DNA from: JBCCGE01 sp039029455 | Lineage (GTDB): Bacteria > Pseudomonadota > Gammaproteobacteria > Arenicellales > Poriferihabitantaceae | DNA: 49,773 bases | Assembly: GCA_039029455.1 (NCBI GenBank) | Contig: JBCCGE010000016.1 | Location: 1 to 49,773, forward strand | Reading direction: 5' to 3' | Part shown: positions 17,928-26,484 of the stretch, piece after piece | Layout of the letters: each line of letters begins with the position of its first letter | How positions within the stretch are numbered: the stretch's first letter is position 1 | The notes under the pieces: model-generated | Database searches by the model: none | Told to the model about the DNA's origin: nothing | What the model saw: only the letters and a program-made list of their open reading frames with translations | Translations under genes and position numbers: made by a program

Positions 17928-18215
17928 ATGGCTTTAACCGCAGAAGAAATTGATATTGAGGTCTGTATATCGGGAACAACCGCCGGGATCACGCTGGAAG
18001 GTGGACAGGCCCGCGAGGCAACCTGGTCGGGCAACAGCTTTCCTCCAACCGCCTTTGAGGCTTTCCCGGGCGACGGCGAGTTCTTCCCGGATATGACCGT
18101 AGCCGGTCGACTGATCAGCGCGACGCAGCTGGAAATCACGGTAACGGTCGAGGGGTCAGGTTCAACAAGATTCACTATTCCGTTTGTAGCTGAAAACTGC
18201 GAACTGATCCTCTGA
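17928..18215 (+). CDS. Probable detached C-terminal domain of copy D
   Basis: 95 residues in a different frame from 17660-17911, starting 17 bp after its stop. The sequence looks like a beta-rich domain with two Cys, VCISGTTAGI near the N-terminus and FVAENCEL at the end, the layout seen in the mature part of copy A. It has no signal peptide and no ribosome site. Stops lie in both relevant frames at 17909-17915, so one indel cannot rejoin the two. It may be a decayed gene fragment, or a second cistron expressed by reinitiation. Confidence 0.4.
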   Translation: MALTAEEIDIEVCISGTTAGITLEGGQAREATWSGNSFPPTAFEAFPGDGEFFPDMTVAGRLISATQLEITVTVEGSGSTRFTIPFVAENCELIL

Positions 18216-18294
18216 TTCGGCAGCGGCTCGTAAGCTCTTTCTGACTGTAAATCTCTCGCGCCGAAGTCAAACCCTTTACCGGGGCAGGCAGAGG

Positions 18295-18681
18295 TCAGAG
18301 CGACTGGAACAGGAGTCTCAATGCACAGGAAATCAGCACAGAAAACGTCAATGCCATACCGATTACTCTCAGCGGCAATCGGGACCGTTTTTTGATGATT
18401 GCAGTGGCATGGGCTACTCGGCCGACCAGCAGCAGAAGTCCGTACACATGTATTTCTACTGCACTTGCTCCCGCGACTTCGTAAAACGCCATCAGCAATA
18501 AAGCAAACGGAACATATTCTGAGTAATTTCCATGCGCCCGGATCGCCCGATCCAACGCATCAACTTTGCCCGCACCCAGTGAAACCCGATGGGCTCGACG
18601 CAGGCGAATCACATTGGCTGCAAGCACGACAAACAGAAGCGCCATCAAAGCCGCGTAGATCGGTGTAACTGAGAGAGTCAT
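18295..18681 (-). CDS. MAPEG-family membrane protein
   Basis: Small inner-membrane protein of 128 residues with four hydrophobic segments, as in the MAPEG (eicosanoid/glutathione metabolism) superfamily. Recognisable are NVIRLRRAHRVSLG after the first helix, DRAIRAHGNYSEYVPFALLL, and YGLLLLVGRVAHATA. Bacterial members are mostly uncharacterised; some are glutathione-dependent. The ATG at 18681 is chosen over the in-frame start at 18711, which adds ten polar residues. It is read in the same direction as the aldo/keto reductase upstream, but 256 bp separate them, so independent transcription is likely. Confidence 0.85.
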   Translation of the reverse strand: MTLSVTPIYAALMALLFVVLAANVIRLRRAHRVSLGAGKVDALDRAIRAHGNYSEYVPFALLLMAFYEVAGASAVEIHVYGLLLLVGRVAHATAIIKKRSRLPLRVIGMALTFSVLISCALRLLFQSL

Positions 18682-18937
18682 GGCGTACTCCGAATGAAAA
18701 AACCCTCGCATAGGAACAGAGATGCTGTGACACGAAAGTCAATTTCACAGCTCGAAAGATAATCAGAAATCCGAAACACCTGAACGGCGTTGCTGTCAAA
18801 ATCAGAACGACATCAGTAAACCGGCACCACGCCGTTGCGTCAGAAACAACGATGACTTCGATGCAGCGGATGTCCGATTAAAACATTGAGTCGCGCGTTA
18901 CCTGCTGGGGCCGGAGACCACCGGTTTAACGACGGCG

Positions 18938-19990
18938 TTAAGCTGCCGCCGGGTTTTTGCAGAGTGTGTGAATCCGGGTGATTTCTTCTTCAAGATCTTC
19001 GGTTATCTCTACGTCAGCAGTGGCGATATTCTCTTTCAGTTGCTCGATCGTCGTTGCACCAATGATATTGGCGGTCATGAACGGGCGGGTGTTAACAAAA
19101 CCAAGGGCCAGCTCAGTCGGCGTGAGCCCGGATGACTTCGCGAGTTCGACGTAGCGCTCGATCGCGCGCTCCGCCAACTCGGTTTGATAACGGGGCATAA
19201 ACTCCGGGAAGCGCTCCATTCGACTGCCCTTGGGGCGCGCACCTCCGACGTATTTTCCACTGAGTGAACCCATCCCCAGCGGCGAGTACGCCAACAGGCC
19301 GACGCTGTCACGGTAGGCGTATTCGCTGAGCCCACCCTCGTAAATTCGATTGATCAGGCTGTATGAGTTCTGGATCGATACGATTCGCTGCAAACCGGAC
19401 TGGGCAGATGCCTGCAGATACTGGGCAACGCCCCACGGGGTCTCATTAGAGACACCAATTGCTCGGACTTTCCCGGCAGCGACAAGATCGGAAAGAACTG
19501 AGAGCGTTTCTTCAATCTGAATTTCATCATCATCATCCTTGTGAACATAAGAACCGCCCCCCTGACCAAAAAGACCCAGTGGACGGTTCGGCCAGTGAAC
19601 CTGATAGAGATCGATATAGTCGGTTTGCAGTCTTTGCAGGCTATTGTCGACCGCAGATTCAATCTGAGTTCGATTCAGACGAGCTAAATCGCCGCCGCGA
19701 AACCACTTGTTCTCGCTTCGACCGACAACCTTGGTCGCCAGAACAACCTCTTCGCGCCGGCCTGTCTGCCGGAACCAATTGCCAATTATCCGTTCCGTCT
19801 CTCCACAGGTTTCTTCTTTCGTCGGCACCGGATACATTTCGGCGGCGTCCCAGAAGTTCACGCCCTGTTCGAGGGCAACATTCATTTGCTCAAATGCTTC
19901 GTCCTGCGAGTTCTGCTCTCCCCAGGTCATAGTGCCGAGGCAGATCAGGCTGACATCGATATCGGTGTGTCCGAGTTTTTTGTATTTCAT
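18938..19990 (-). CDS. Aldo/keto reductase (Tas-like)
   Basis: NADP(H)-dependent oxidoreductase of 350 residues with a TIM-barrel fold, cytoplasmic. Family marks: LGHTDIDVSLICLGTMTWG at the N-terminus, the catalytic Asp/Tyr in FWDAAEMYP (about residues 47-55), Lys in LATKVVG, His in DLYQVHWPNR, and the cofactor-binding ANIIGATTIEQLKENI near the end. Its closest well-known relative is E. coli Tas. The acidic insertion with DDDDE near residue 152 is also typical of the Tas group. Substrate unknown, probably a small carbonyl compound. Confidence 0.9.
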   Translation of the reverse strand: MKYKKLGHTDIDVSLICLGTMTWGEQNSQDEAFEQMNVALEQGVNFWDAAEMYPVPTKEETCGETERIIGNWFRQTGRREEVVLATKVVGRSENKWFRGGDLARLNRTQIESAVDNSLQRLQTDYIDLYQVHWPNRPLGLFGQGGGSYVHKDDDDEIQIEETLSVLSDLVAAGKVRAIGVSNETPWGVAQYLQASAQSGLQRIVSIQNSYSLINRIYEGGLSEYAYRDSVGLLAYSPLGMGSLSGKYVGGARPKGSRMERFPEFMPRYQTELAERAIERYVELAKSSGLTPTELALGFVNTRPFMTANIIGATTIEQLKENIATADVEITEDLEEEITRIHTLCKNPAAA

Positions 19991-20217
19991 CTAATATTAT
20001 TGAACCGTTGATTCAGGAATTTGTGAGGATTGCCAATGTACTGATCGAAAAAACAGAGGAACGTTCACAACGATCTATCCGTCAACACAGACACGCTGTC
20101 AAAGCTGTTACCCATATTGCTGAGCGTCATTATAGACGCGGATCTGCTGCGTTATGTGAATACCCCTTGCTGTAAATTAGGATTATGCTTCTGGTATTGC
20201 CCACATAGTTTTCCTTC

Positions 20218-21177
20218 ATGTCTGTCGCCTTTCTGTTCGAGCATCCAAACTGGTCTGAAAAATTAATCTCAGTCCTCAGTCAGCGCATTGCGGGTCTGGA
20301 AAAAATCAACGTCGGGGAGCTTGTGTTTGACACCAGTCTGTCTTCGCCAGCATTCACCGCCGCTATTAATCGGATCAACATCATGCCCTCCGCTGACCGC
20401 TCCGGTTCGGTTGTTTTTCAGACTCTGCACTACCTGCAGTGGCTCGAAGTGACGGGTGTCAGAGTATTGAATGGCGCCAAAGCTCACTCAGTCGGTTCCT
20501 CCAAGGCACTGCAAAATGGCGTGTTCGCCTCACTGGGTCTCGATCATCCCAAAGGCATTGCAATTTATCGTCAGCAGGATGCATTGCAGGCCGCGCAACA
20601 GATCGGGTATCCGGTTATTGTCAAACCAAACATCGGCGGTTCGGGCAGTGGTGTTTCGCTCTTTAACGACGCTCCGGAGCTTGAGAATGCGGTTCGAGTG
20701 AAGTCGCTGGACCTGGGTGTCGACCGAACAGGAATCGTCCAGCAGTATATTCAATCTGATGGTTTTGTATATCGGGTGGAAGTACTTGCTGATGAACTGT
20801 TTTACAGCATCAAACAGCCCATTGTTGCGGGTGAATTCAATTACTGCGCGGCAGACGGATGCAGCACCGAAACAACAAATGCTGTCGAGGCAGATGATTT
20901 TGACTTTTGCGCTGTTGGCGGCAGCGGAATTCAGCAACACCAGCCGCCGGGAGATGTAATTCAGAATGTAATCTCGATCGTAAAATCGTGCGCTGCAGAT
21001 TTTGGTGGTGTCGAATATTTTCTCAACAGCGCGACGGGCCAGCCCTGCTATTACGACTTCAATCCCTATTCAAACTTTGTCTCAGACGGCGAATCGCTCC
21101 TCGGTTTCTCCCCCGAAGAACGTTTTTGCGAATTTACTATTCAGAAGCTTGGCCTGGCAACAACTCAAGAAACCTGA
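20218..21177 (+). CDS. ATP-grasp ligase-like protein
   Basis: 319 residues with a RimK/D-Ala-ligase-like ATP-grasp fold. The core is visible from KALQNGVFASLGLDHPKG (about 100-117), through the ATP-binding GYPVIVKPNIGGSGSGVSLF (about 140-160) and EVLADELFYSIK, to the metal-binding end GGVEYFLN and YYDFNPYSNF. Enzymes of this fold join a carboxylate to an amine or thiol with ATP. The substrate is unknown and no carrier or peptide gene sits beside it. Its last 41 coding bases overlap the 3' end of the convergent esterase gene. Confidence 0.8.
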   Translation: MSVAFLFEHPNWSEKLISVLSQRIAGLEKINVGELVFDTSLSSPAFTAAINRINIMPSADRSGSVVFQTLHYLQWLEVTGVRVLNGAKAHSVGSSKALQNGVFASLGLDHPKGIAIYRQQDALQAAQQIGYPVIVKPNIGGSGSGVSLFNDAPELENAVRVKSLDLGVDRTGIVQQYIQSDGFVYRVEVLADELFYSIKQPIVAGEFNYCAADGCSTETTNAVEADDFDFCAVGGSGIQQHQPPGDVIQNVISIVKSCAADFGGVEYFLNSATGQPCYYDFNPYSNFVSDGESLLGFSPEERFCEFTIQKLGLATTQET

Positions 21178-22090
21178 GCACCTCATCGCTGGCGTGAATA
21201 TCCAGATTCGTTCGTCCGGCGATAGACTTCGGAATAATGCCTTCCACGCCAGGCCAATTGTGCCCCCCTCCCACCACCTGCAACAGTCCGACTCGACCAC
21301 CATCACGACAATCACTCGATACAAACTCTATCACCAGCGTTTCAGGAGAATCACCCTTTCGGGGGCGTGGGACTCGGCTAACCTCACTTCCACAGCCGTT
21401 GCGCTCAGACCAGAGTTTTACCGACGCCGAGACCGACAGCGTAACCAGTTCACGACTGCCATCATCGTGAGTAAATGCTCGTCCATGCCAGGGCACAACC
21501 AGATCATCAGTACCGTGAATAAACAGGATGGGTATCGCAGCGCCGTGTTCGCAGACAGACGACATTCCAGCGAAGCCGGGGGCACCGACCGAGACCACTC
21601 CCCGGAACCGATCAGGATAGTCACACGCGATTCGCTGCGCCATAAATCCGCCATTGGACAGTCCGGTGATGCCAATGCGATTGCCATCGATGGACACCTG
21701 TTCACTGATTTGATCGATCACGGACAATACGAACGCCGAATCATCGGGAGTGTCCGGAAAACCGCCAATTCCGCGGGGATACAGCCAGACCCCATCGACG
21801 GCATCAGGGTAGGCCACCACAAATCCCATTGACTCCGCTCTGCGATTAAATTCGGTCTGCTTCGCCATTCTTGTGCCATTTCCTCCCCTGCCGTGCAGCG
21901 CAATCACCAGCGGCAATGGTGTCCCACTGTCAGCGTGCTCTGGCGCATAGTAGACGAAACTGCGGGAGACATCGTTTTGGAATAACGAGACCGATGTCAT
22001 TTCAGCACCAAGCGAGCTGAAGGCCAGCGACGATCCAAACGCAACCAGAAACTTCAGGGCGCTTACGACTCCGAATCTGCTGTTTGGCAA
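21137..22090 (-). CDS. Secreted PHB-depolymerase-like esterase
   Basis: Alpha/beta-hydrolase of the LpqC/poly(3-hydroxybutyrate) depolymerase or feruloyl-esterase type. Key features are the oxyanion segment LVIALHGRGGNGT, the nucleophile elbow GLSNGGFMAQ, an Asp in FIHGTDDLVVPWHG, and the catalytic His in GGGHNWPG. A signal peptide (VVSALKFLVAFGSSLAF then SSLGA) suggests export. I choose the TTG at 22090 with GGGAG just upstream, because the 32 residues added by the TTG at 22186 would bury the signal peptide. It probably hydrolyses short polyester or aromatic ester bonds outside the cytoplasm. It overlaps the ATP-grasp gene tail to tail. Confidence 0.82.
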   Translation of the reverse strand: MPNSRFGVVSALKFLVAFGSSLAFSSLGAEMTSVSLFQNDVSRSFVYYAPEHADSGTPLPLVIALHGRGGNGTRMAKQTEFNRRAESMGFVVAYPDAVDGVWLYPRGIGGFPDTPDDSAFVLSVIDQISEQVSIDGNRIGITGLSNGGFMAQRIACDYPDRFRGVVSVGAPGFAGMSSVCEHGAAIPILFIHGTDDLVVPWHGRAFTHDDGSRELVTLSVSASVKLWSERNGCGSEVSRVPRPRKGDSPETLVIEFVSSDCRDGGRVGLLQVVGGGHNWPGVEGIIPKSIAGRTNLDIHASDEVLRFLELLPGQASE

Positions 22091-22358
22091 TACGCTCCCG
22101 ACAAGCCGACGCAGCGCATCACAACCAGCGTCAAGTTGGGCGGTACCTGTGGCGATCTGTTTAAGTCCGATCAATCTCTTTCTCAAATAACAATCACTAT
22201 TTATTTGCGCACTTTTGGCGTCTTAACCCGGTTTCGCACTTTCATCCATCCTCGAGCCGGAATCAGGATGCGATTTAATTCACATCCCCAAATGCTGATA
22301 AACTCCGCGGCCAGATGGTGTAGTACATCAGAAAACCACGTTGTAAAAAAGAGAGGTT

Positions 22359-22388
22359 GCGCCCGGATTCTGTCGAATCCGACGGCGC
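22359..22388 (+). promoter_or_regulatory. Hairpin in the livG leader, next to the start codon
   Basis: Stem of two blocks: gcgcc plus cggattc (22359-22370), loop tgtc, then gaatccg, a 2-nt bulge and ggcgc (22375-22388). It ends 6 nt before the livG ATG. The only purine-rich ribosome-site candidate, gagagg at 22351-22356, is on the far side of the hairpin. The fold could expose or bring together the initiation region. There is no U tract, so it is not a terminator. Confidence 0.5.
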
Positions 22389-22394
22389 ATAGAC

Positions 22395-23183
22395 ATGATC
22401 ACAGTAGAAAATATTTCCAAGAGCTTTGGCGGGCTCAGGGCGGTGAATGATGCCAGTCTTGAAATCGCCTACGGATCGATAACCGGACTGATCGGACCAA
22501 ATGGTGCGGGAAAAACCACACTGTTTAACATCGTGGCCGGCCTGTACACACCGGATGAAGGCACAATCTCACTGGCTGGCGAGAACATCACCGGACTGAA
22601 GCCGCACGAACTTTTTCACAAAGGCCTGTTGCGGACGTTTCAGATCGCGCACGAGTTCTCTCGTCTGACCGTTACGGAAAATCTGATGATGGTTCCGGAC
22701 AGTCAGATCGGCGAAAACATCTGGCATGCCTGGACCCGACGAAAAGATATGCATGCTCAGGAAGCCCGCGTTCGGGAAAAAGCCGAAGAAGTTATCGAGT
22801 TTCTGAACATGAAACACGTTGCAGACGAACTCGCCGGCAATCTTTCCGGTGGTCAGAAGAAGCTGTTGGAACTCGGTCGCACCATGATGGTGGATGCCAA
22901 AGTTGTGCTGCTGGATGAGGTCGGTGCCGGCGTCAATCGCACTTTACTGGCCGAGATTGGTGACGCCATTCTCCGTTTGAATAAAGAGCGAAACTACACG
23001 TTTTGCATGATCGAGCACGACATGGATTTTATCAGTCGACTCTGCGATCCGGTGATTGTCATGGCGGAAGGCGGCATACTGGCGGTCGGTACAGCAGACG
23101 AAGTCAAGAATAATGAAGAGGTGATCGAAGCCTATCTCGGCACCGGTCTGAAGAATAAACCCGCCCAGGCGGCGTCATCCTGA
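22395..23183 (+). CDS. livG: Branched-chain amino acid-type ABC transporter ATPase LivG
   Basis: ATPase subunit of 262 residues for a Liv-type (HAAT) importer, on the cytoplasmic face. Walker A is GPNGAGKTT, the signature is LSGGQKK, Walker B is VVLLDEV, and the switch His is in MIEHDMDF. The Walker B region reads VLLDEVGAG rather than the commoner DEPAAG; this variant appears in some LivG groups. It is the first gene of livGFHMK, separated by 8 bp from livF. A hairpin lies just before the start. Liv-type systems also carry amides, urea or other amino acids, so the substrate is not fixed by sequence. Confidence 0.92.
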   Translation: MITVENISKSFGGLRAVNDASLEIAYGSITGLIGPNGAGKTTLFNIVAGLYTPDEGTISLAGENITGLKPHELFHKGLLRTFQIAHEFSRLTVTENLMMVPDSQIGENIWHAWTRRKDMHAQEARVREKAEEVIEFLNMKHVADELAGNLSGGQKKLLELGRTMMVDAKVVLLDEVGAGVNRTLLAEIGDAILRLNKERNYTFCMIEHDMDFISRLCDPVIVMAEGGILAVGTADEVKNNEEVIEAYLGTGLKNKPAQAASS

Positions 23184-23191
23184 TACGCACT

Positions 23192-23893
23192 ATGTTTCTG
23201 ATTGGCGAAAATCTGCGCGGTGGTTATGGCGGTGCTGACATCCTCAAAGGATGCACGATTGGTGTCGATAAAGGCGAAATTGCGGTGATTGTTGGTCCAA
23301 ACGGTGCAGGCAAGTCCACCGCGATGAAAGCCATGCTCGGAATGCTGAATCTGTCTGAAGGTGAAGTTACGCTGGACGGTAAAAACATCACCGCACTGAC
23401 ACCGCAGGCCCGCGTAGCAGAAGGCGTGGCGTTTGTGCCGCAAACCAACAATGTATTTACCAGTATGACCGTTGAGGAAAATCTGGAAATGGGCGCGTTC
23501 CTGAGAGAGGATGACATCAGCGCCACCCGCGACATGGTCTTCGATCTGTTTCCCATACTGCGCGAGAAGCGCCGTCAGCCCGCAGGTGAACTATCCGGCG
23601 GTCAGCGTCAGCAGGTTGCAGTGGGTCGGGCGTTGATGACACAACCCGAAGTTCTGATGCTCGACGAACCTACAGCCGGCGTCTCTCCCATTGTTATGGA
23701 TGAATTGTTCGATCGGATTCTGGAAGTTCGCCAGGCCGGCGTCGCGATTTTGATGGTCGAACAAAATGCGCGGCAGGCCCTGAATATTGCCGACCGGGGA
23801 TACGTGCTGGTGCAGGGCGAAAACCGCTACACCGATACCGGCGAAGCACTGCTCGCCAACCCCGAAGTTCGTCGCTCGTTTCTCGGAGGCTAA
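23192..23893 (+). CDS. livF: Branched-chain amino acid-type ABC transporter ATPase LivF
   Basis: Second ATPase subunit, 233 residues, with Walker A GPNGAGKST, signature LSGGQRQQ, Walker B VLMLDEPTAGVSP and switch His replaced in the usual LivF way by the Q of MVEQNARQAL. It follows livG by 8 bp and precedes livH by 4 bp. It powers import with LivG through the LivHM permeases. Confidence 0.93.
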   Translation: MFLIGENLRGGYGGADILKGCTIGVDKGEIAVIVGPNGAGKSTAMKAMLGMLNLSEGEVTLDGKNITALTPQARVAEGVAFVPQTNNVFTSMTVEENLEMGAFLREDDISATRDMVFDLFPILREKRRQPAGELSGGQRQQVAVGRALMTQPEVLMLDEPTAGVSPIVMDELFDRILEVRQAGVAILMVEQNARQALNIADRGYVLVQGENRYTDTGEALLANPEVRRSFLGG

Positions 23894-23897
23894 ATCT

Positions 23898-24920
23898 ATG
23901 CCGGAATTTACCGATATTCTGAATGCGCTGGTGCTGTTCACCAATTTCATATTAATCCCCGGGATTACGTATGGCTCACAACTTGCGCTGGGCGCATTGG
24001 GCGTGACCCTGATTTACGGCATTCTGCGCTTCTCCAATTTTGCCCATGGCGACGTTATGGCGTTCGGCACCATGGTGACAATTCTGATGACCTGGTGGCT
24101 GCAGTCGATGGGTGTTTCATTCGGCCCCTTGCCAACCGCCCTGCTCGCCATTCCGGTCGGCATCGCCGCGACCGTGTTGTTATGCCTTTTTACCGACCGC
24201 TTCGTTTACAAATACTATCGGGGCAAGAAAAGTGCGCCGGTGACCTTTGTCATGGCGTCACTGGGCGTGATGTTCATGGTCAACGGAATCGTGCGATTTA
24301 TTATCGGTACCGACGATCAGCGTTTCTTTGATGGCGAACGTTTTATTATCAAAGCCCGCGCGTTTAAACAGGCGACGGGGCTGAACGAAGGTCTGGCAAT
24401 CAAAACGTCGCAGGGTATCACTGTCATCATAGCCATTATTCTGGTAATCGCATTGTTCTGGTTCCTGCAGAAAACCCGGTCCGGAAAGTCCATGCGCGCG
24501 TTTTCCGACAATGAGGACCTCTCGCTGCTGTCGGGCATCAATCCGGACAAGGTTGTCCGCACCACGTGGATCATCGCTGCCGCACTGACCACTATCGCCG
24601 GAGTTCTCTACGGTCTCGACAAAAGCTTTAAACCATTCACTTATTTTCAGCTGCTACTGCCCATCTTTGCAGCGGCTATCGTCGGTGGTATCGGGCAGCC
24701 TATCGGCGCCATTGTCGGTGGATACGTGATCGCATTTTCGGAGATGGTCGTCACCTATCCCTATAAAAAGTTTGTCGGCTACCTTGTGCCCGACGACATG
24801 GCACCACAGGGATTACTGCAACTGCTGTCCACCGACTACAAGTTTGCGGTCTCGTTCATGATTCTGGTCATTGTCCTGCTGGTCAGGCCCACCGGAATCT
24901 TTAAAGGCAAGGTTTTATAG
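23898..24920 (+). CDS. livH: Liv-type ABC transporter permease LivH
   Basis: Inner-membrane permease of 340 residues with about eight hydrophobic segments. Typical LivH features are SQLALGALGVTLIYGILRFSN with FAHGD near the N-terminus and the cytoplasmic loop RAFSDNEDLSLLSGINPDKV, followed by a Gly-rich segment, AAAIVGGIGQPIGAIVGG. The ATG at 23898 lies 4 bp after the livF stop and follows the GGAGG inside the livF end. Longer in-frame starts inside livF are not family-like. Confidence 0.93.
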   Translation: MPEFTDILNALVLFTNFILIPGITYGSQLALGALGVTLIYGILRFSNFAHGDVMAFGTMVTILMTWWLQSMGVSFGPLPTALLAIPVGIAATVLLCLFTDRFVYKYYRGKKSAPVTFVMASLGVMFMVNGIVRFIIGTDDQRFFDGERFIIKARAFKQATGLNEGLAIKTSQGITVIIAIILVIALFWFLQKTRSGKSMRAFSDNEDLSLLSGINPDKVVRTTWIIAAALTTIAGVLYGLDKSFKPFTYFQLLLPIFAAAIVGGIGQPIGAIVGGYVIAFSEMVVTYPYKKFVGYLVPDDMAPQGLLQLLSTDYKFAVSFMILVIVLLVRPTGIFKGKVL

Positions 24921-24930
24921 GAGGCCGACG

Positions 24931-26298
24931 GTGAATAATGCAATGCGCGCCACGCTGGCGTTTTCCGTCATGGCGGGACTCCTGGTTATCGTGGGTATCG
25001 CCCAGTCCTGGTCCCTGTCTCTGGCAATTCTCAATCTGTGCCTGATCTCCGGTGTGATGGCGCTCGGTGTCAATATCCAGTGGGGTTATGCCGGTCTGTT
25101 CAACATCGGCATCATGGGATTCGCTGCGCTGGGTGGTGCGGCCGCTATGCTGGTCTCCATGCCACCGGTGCCGGAAGCATGGTCCGCCGGCGGCTGGAAC
25201 ATTTTGTATACGGCTGTTGCTTTCTTCGCAACCGTTGCGTCCGTTACCGTGATTTATCGAAAGATGCCAAAGGGTCGTTTGCGAACCGTTTTGATGATCG
25301 CGGCAATGATCGTTGGGTTATTTATTACCCGAAAGTTTTTCGATCCGGCGGTTTCAGCGATCGAAGCTACGGATTCCGCCAAGACCGGATTCCTCGGCGG
25401 ATTCGGACTGCCGATCATTTTGTCCTGGCCCATTGGCGGCCTGTTTGCAGCCGGCGCAGCCTGGATTATTGGCAAAGTCGCGCTGGGACTGCGTGCCGAT
25501 TATCTGGCCATTGCCACACTCGGTATTTCCGAGATTGTGGTTGCCATTCTGAAGAATGAGGACTGGCTGACCCGCGGCGTTAAAAACGTTAACGGTTTAC
25601 CGCGGCCGGTGCCGTATGAACTGGATCTGCAGCAAACCGACTGGTTTATTAATCTCGTCGAGAAGATGAATTCCGGCACCCTTGCGGGTCTCGAAGGCGC
25701 TGCTCGGGAGACTGCAATGCGAGGTATGCTGGCGGAAGCGTCAGGGATTTTCGTAAAACTCTGCTACGCCGGATTGTTTGCCAGCGTTCTGCTGATCATT
25801 CTGATGCTTTGCGTGCTGGCACTGAATTCTCCCTGGGGTCGCATGATGCGTGCCATTCGCGACAACGAGGTCTCCGCAGAAGCCATGGGCAAAGACGTCA
25901 CCGGACGCCACCTTCAGGTCTTCATTCTTGGATCTGCGGTATGCGGCATCGCCGGCGCCATGATTACTACCCTGGACGGACAGCTCACGCCAACGACCTA
26001 TATACCGCTGCGATACACCTTCCTGATCTGGGTTATGGTGATCGTCGGCGGCTCAGGCAACAATCTCGGCTCCATCCTTGGTGGCTTCCTGATCTGGTTT
26101 GTCTGGATCGAGTCCGAGCCGGCGGGGGTCTGGTTAATGGGTGTTCTGACCAGTTGGTTACCCGAAGGTAATCTGGTGAAAGAACATCTGTTGCAGAGCG
26201 CGCAACATATGCGTCTGTTTGTAATGGGGCTGGTGTTGCTGTTGGTGATGCGCTTCACGCCGTCGGGAATTATTCCGGAACGAAGCCGCAGCACCTGA
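24931..26298 (+). CDS. livM: Liv-type ABC transporter permease LivM
   Basis: Second permease, 455 residues, long for the family: about 100 extra residues between the first membrane block (NIQWGYAGLFNIGIMGFAAL) and GLRADYLAIATLGISEI contain further hydrophobic stretches. The conserved cytoplasmic loop MRAIRDNEVSAEAMGKDV and the C-terminal VIVGGSGNNLGSILGG are present. The GTG at 24931 is chosen because a consensus AGGAGG lies 6 bases upstream; earlier starts run back into livH. Confidence 0.92.
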   Translation: MNNAMRATLAFSVMAGLLVIVGIAQSWSLSLAILNLCLISGVMALGVNIQWGYAGLFNIGIMGFAALGGAAAMLVSMPPVPEAWSAGGWNILYTAVAFFATVASVTVIYRKMPKGRLRTVLMIAAMIVGLFITRKFFDPAVSAIEATDSAKTGFLGGFGLPIILSWPIGGLFAAGAAWIIGKVALGLRADYLAIATLGISEIVVAILKNEDWLTRGVKNVNGLPRPVPYELDLQQTDWFINLVEKMNSGTLAGLEGAARETAMRGMLAEASGIFVKLCYAGLFASVLLIILMLCVLALNSPWGRMMRAIRDNEVSAEAMGKDVTGRHLQVFILGSAVCGIAGAMITTLDGQLTPTTYIPLRYTFLIWVMVIVGGSGNNLGSILGGFLIWFVWIESEPAGVWLMGVLTSWLPEGNLVKEHLLQSAQHMRLFVMGLVLLLVMRFTPSGIIPERSRST

Positions 26299-26484
26299 AG
26301 ATTGCCAAACCATTACACCGCATGTGACCGAGGTACAGCTTAACTAAAATCTGTTAATCTTTGCCCCATAAGCGAACCGCGATGTGCTGGATTGACTGCA
26401 ATCTGTAAGTCGACAAAGCCGTTACGGAACGGTGCGCAAATTCAACTTTTACGATCTATCTTATTTAACGAGGAGAATCTATTC

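Noticed and set aside
21002..21832. 276-codon plus-strand ORF
   Set aside because: It is the antisense shadow of the esterase gene; no recognisable domain and the esterase strand has clear catalytic motifs.
23787..23897. N-terminal extension of LivH
   Set aside because: The added residues overlap livF and are not LivH-like; the ATG at 23898 has a ribosome site.
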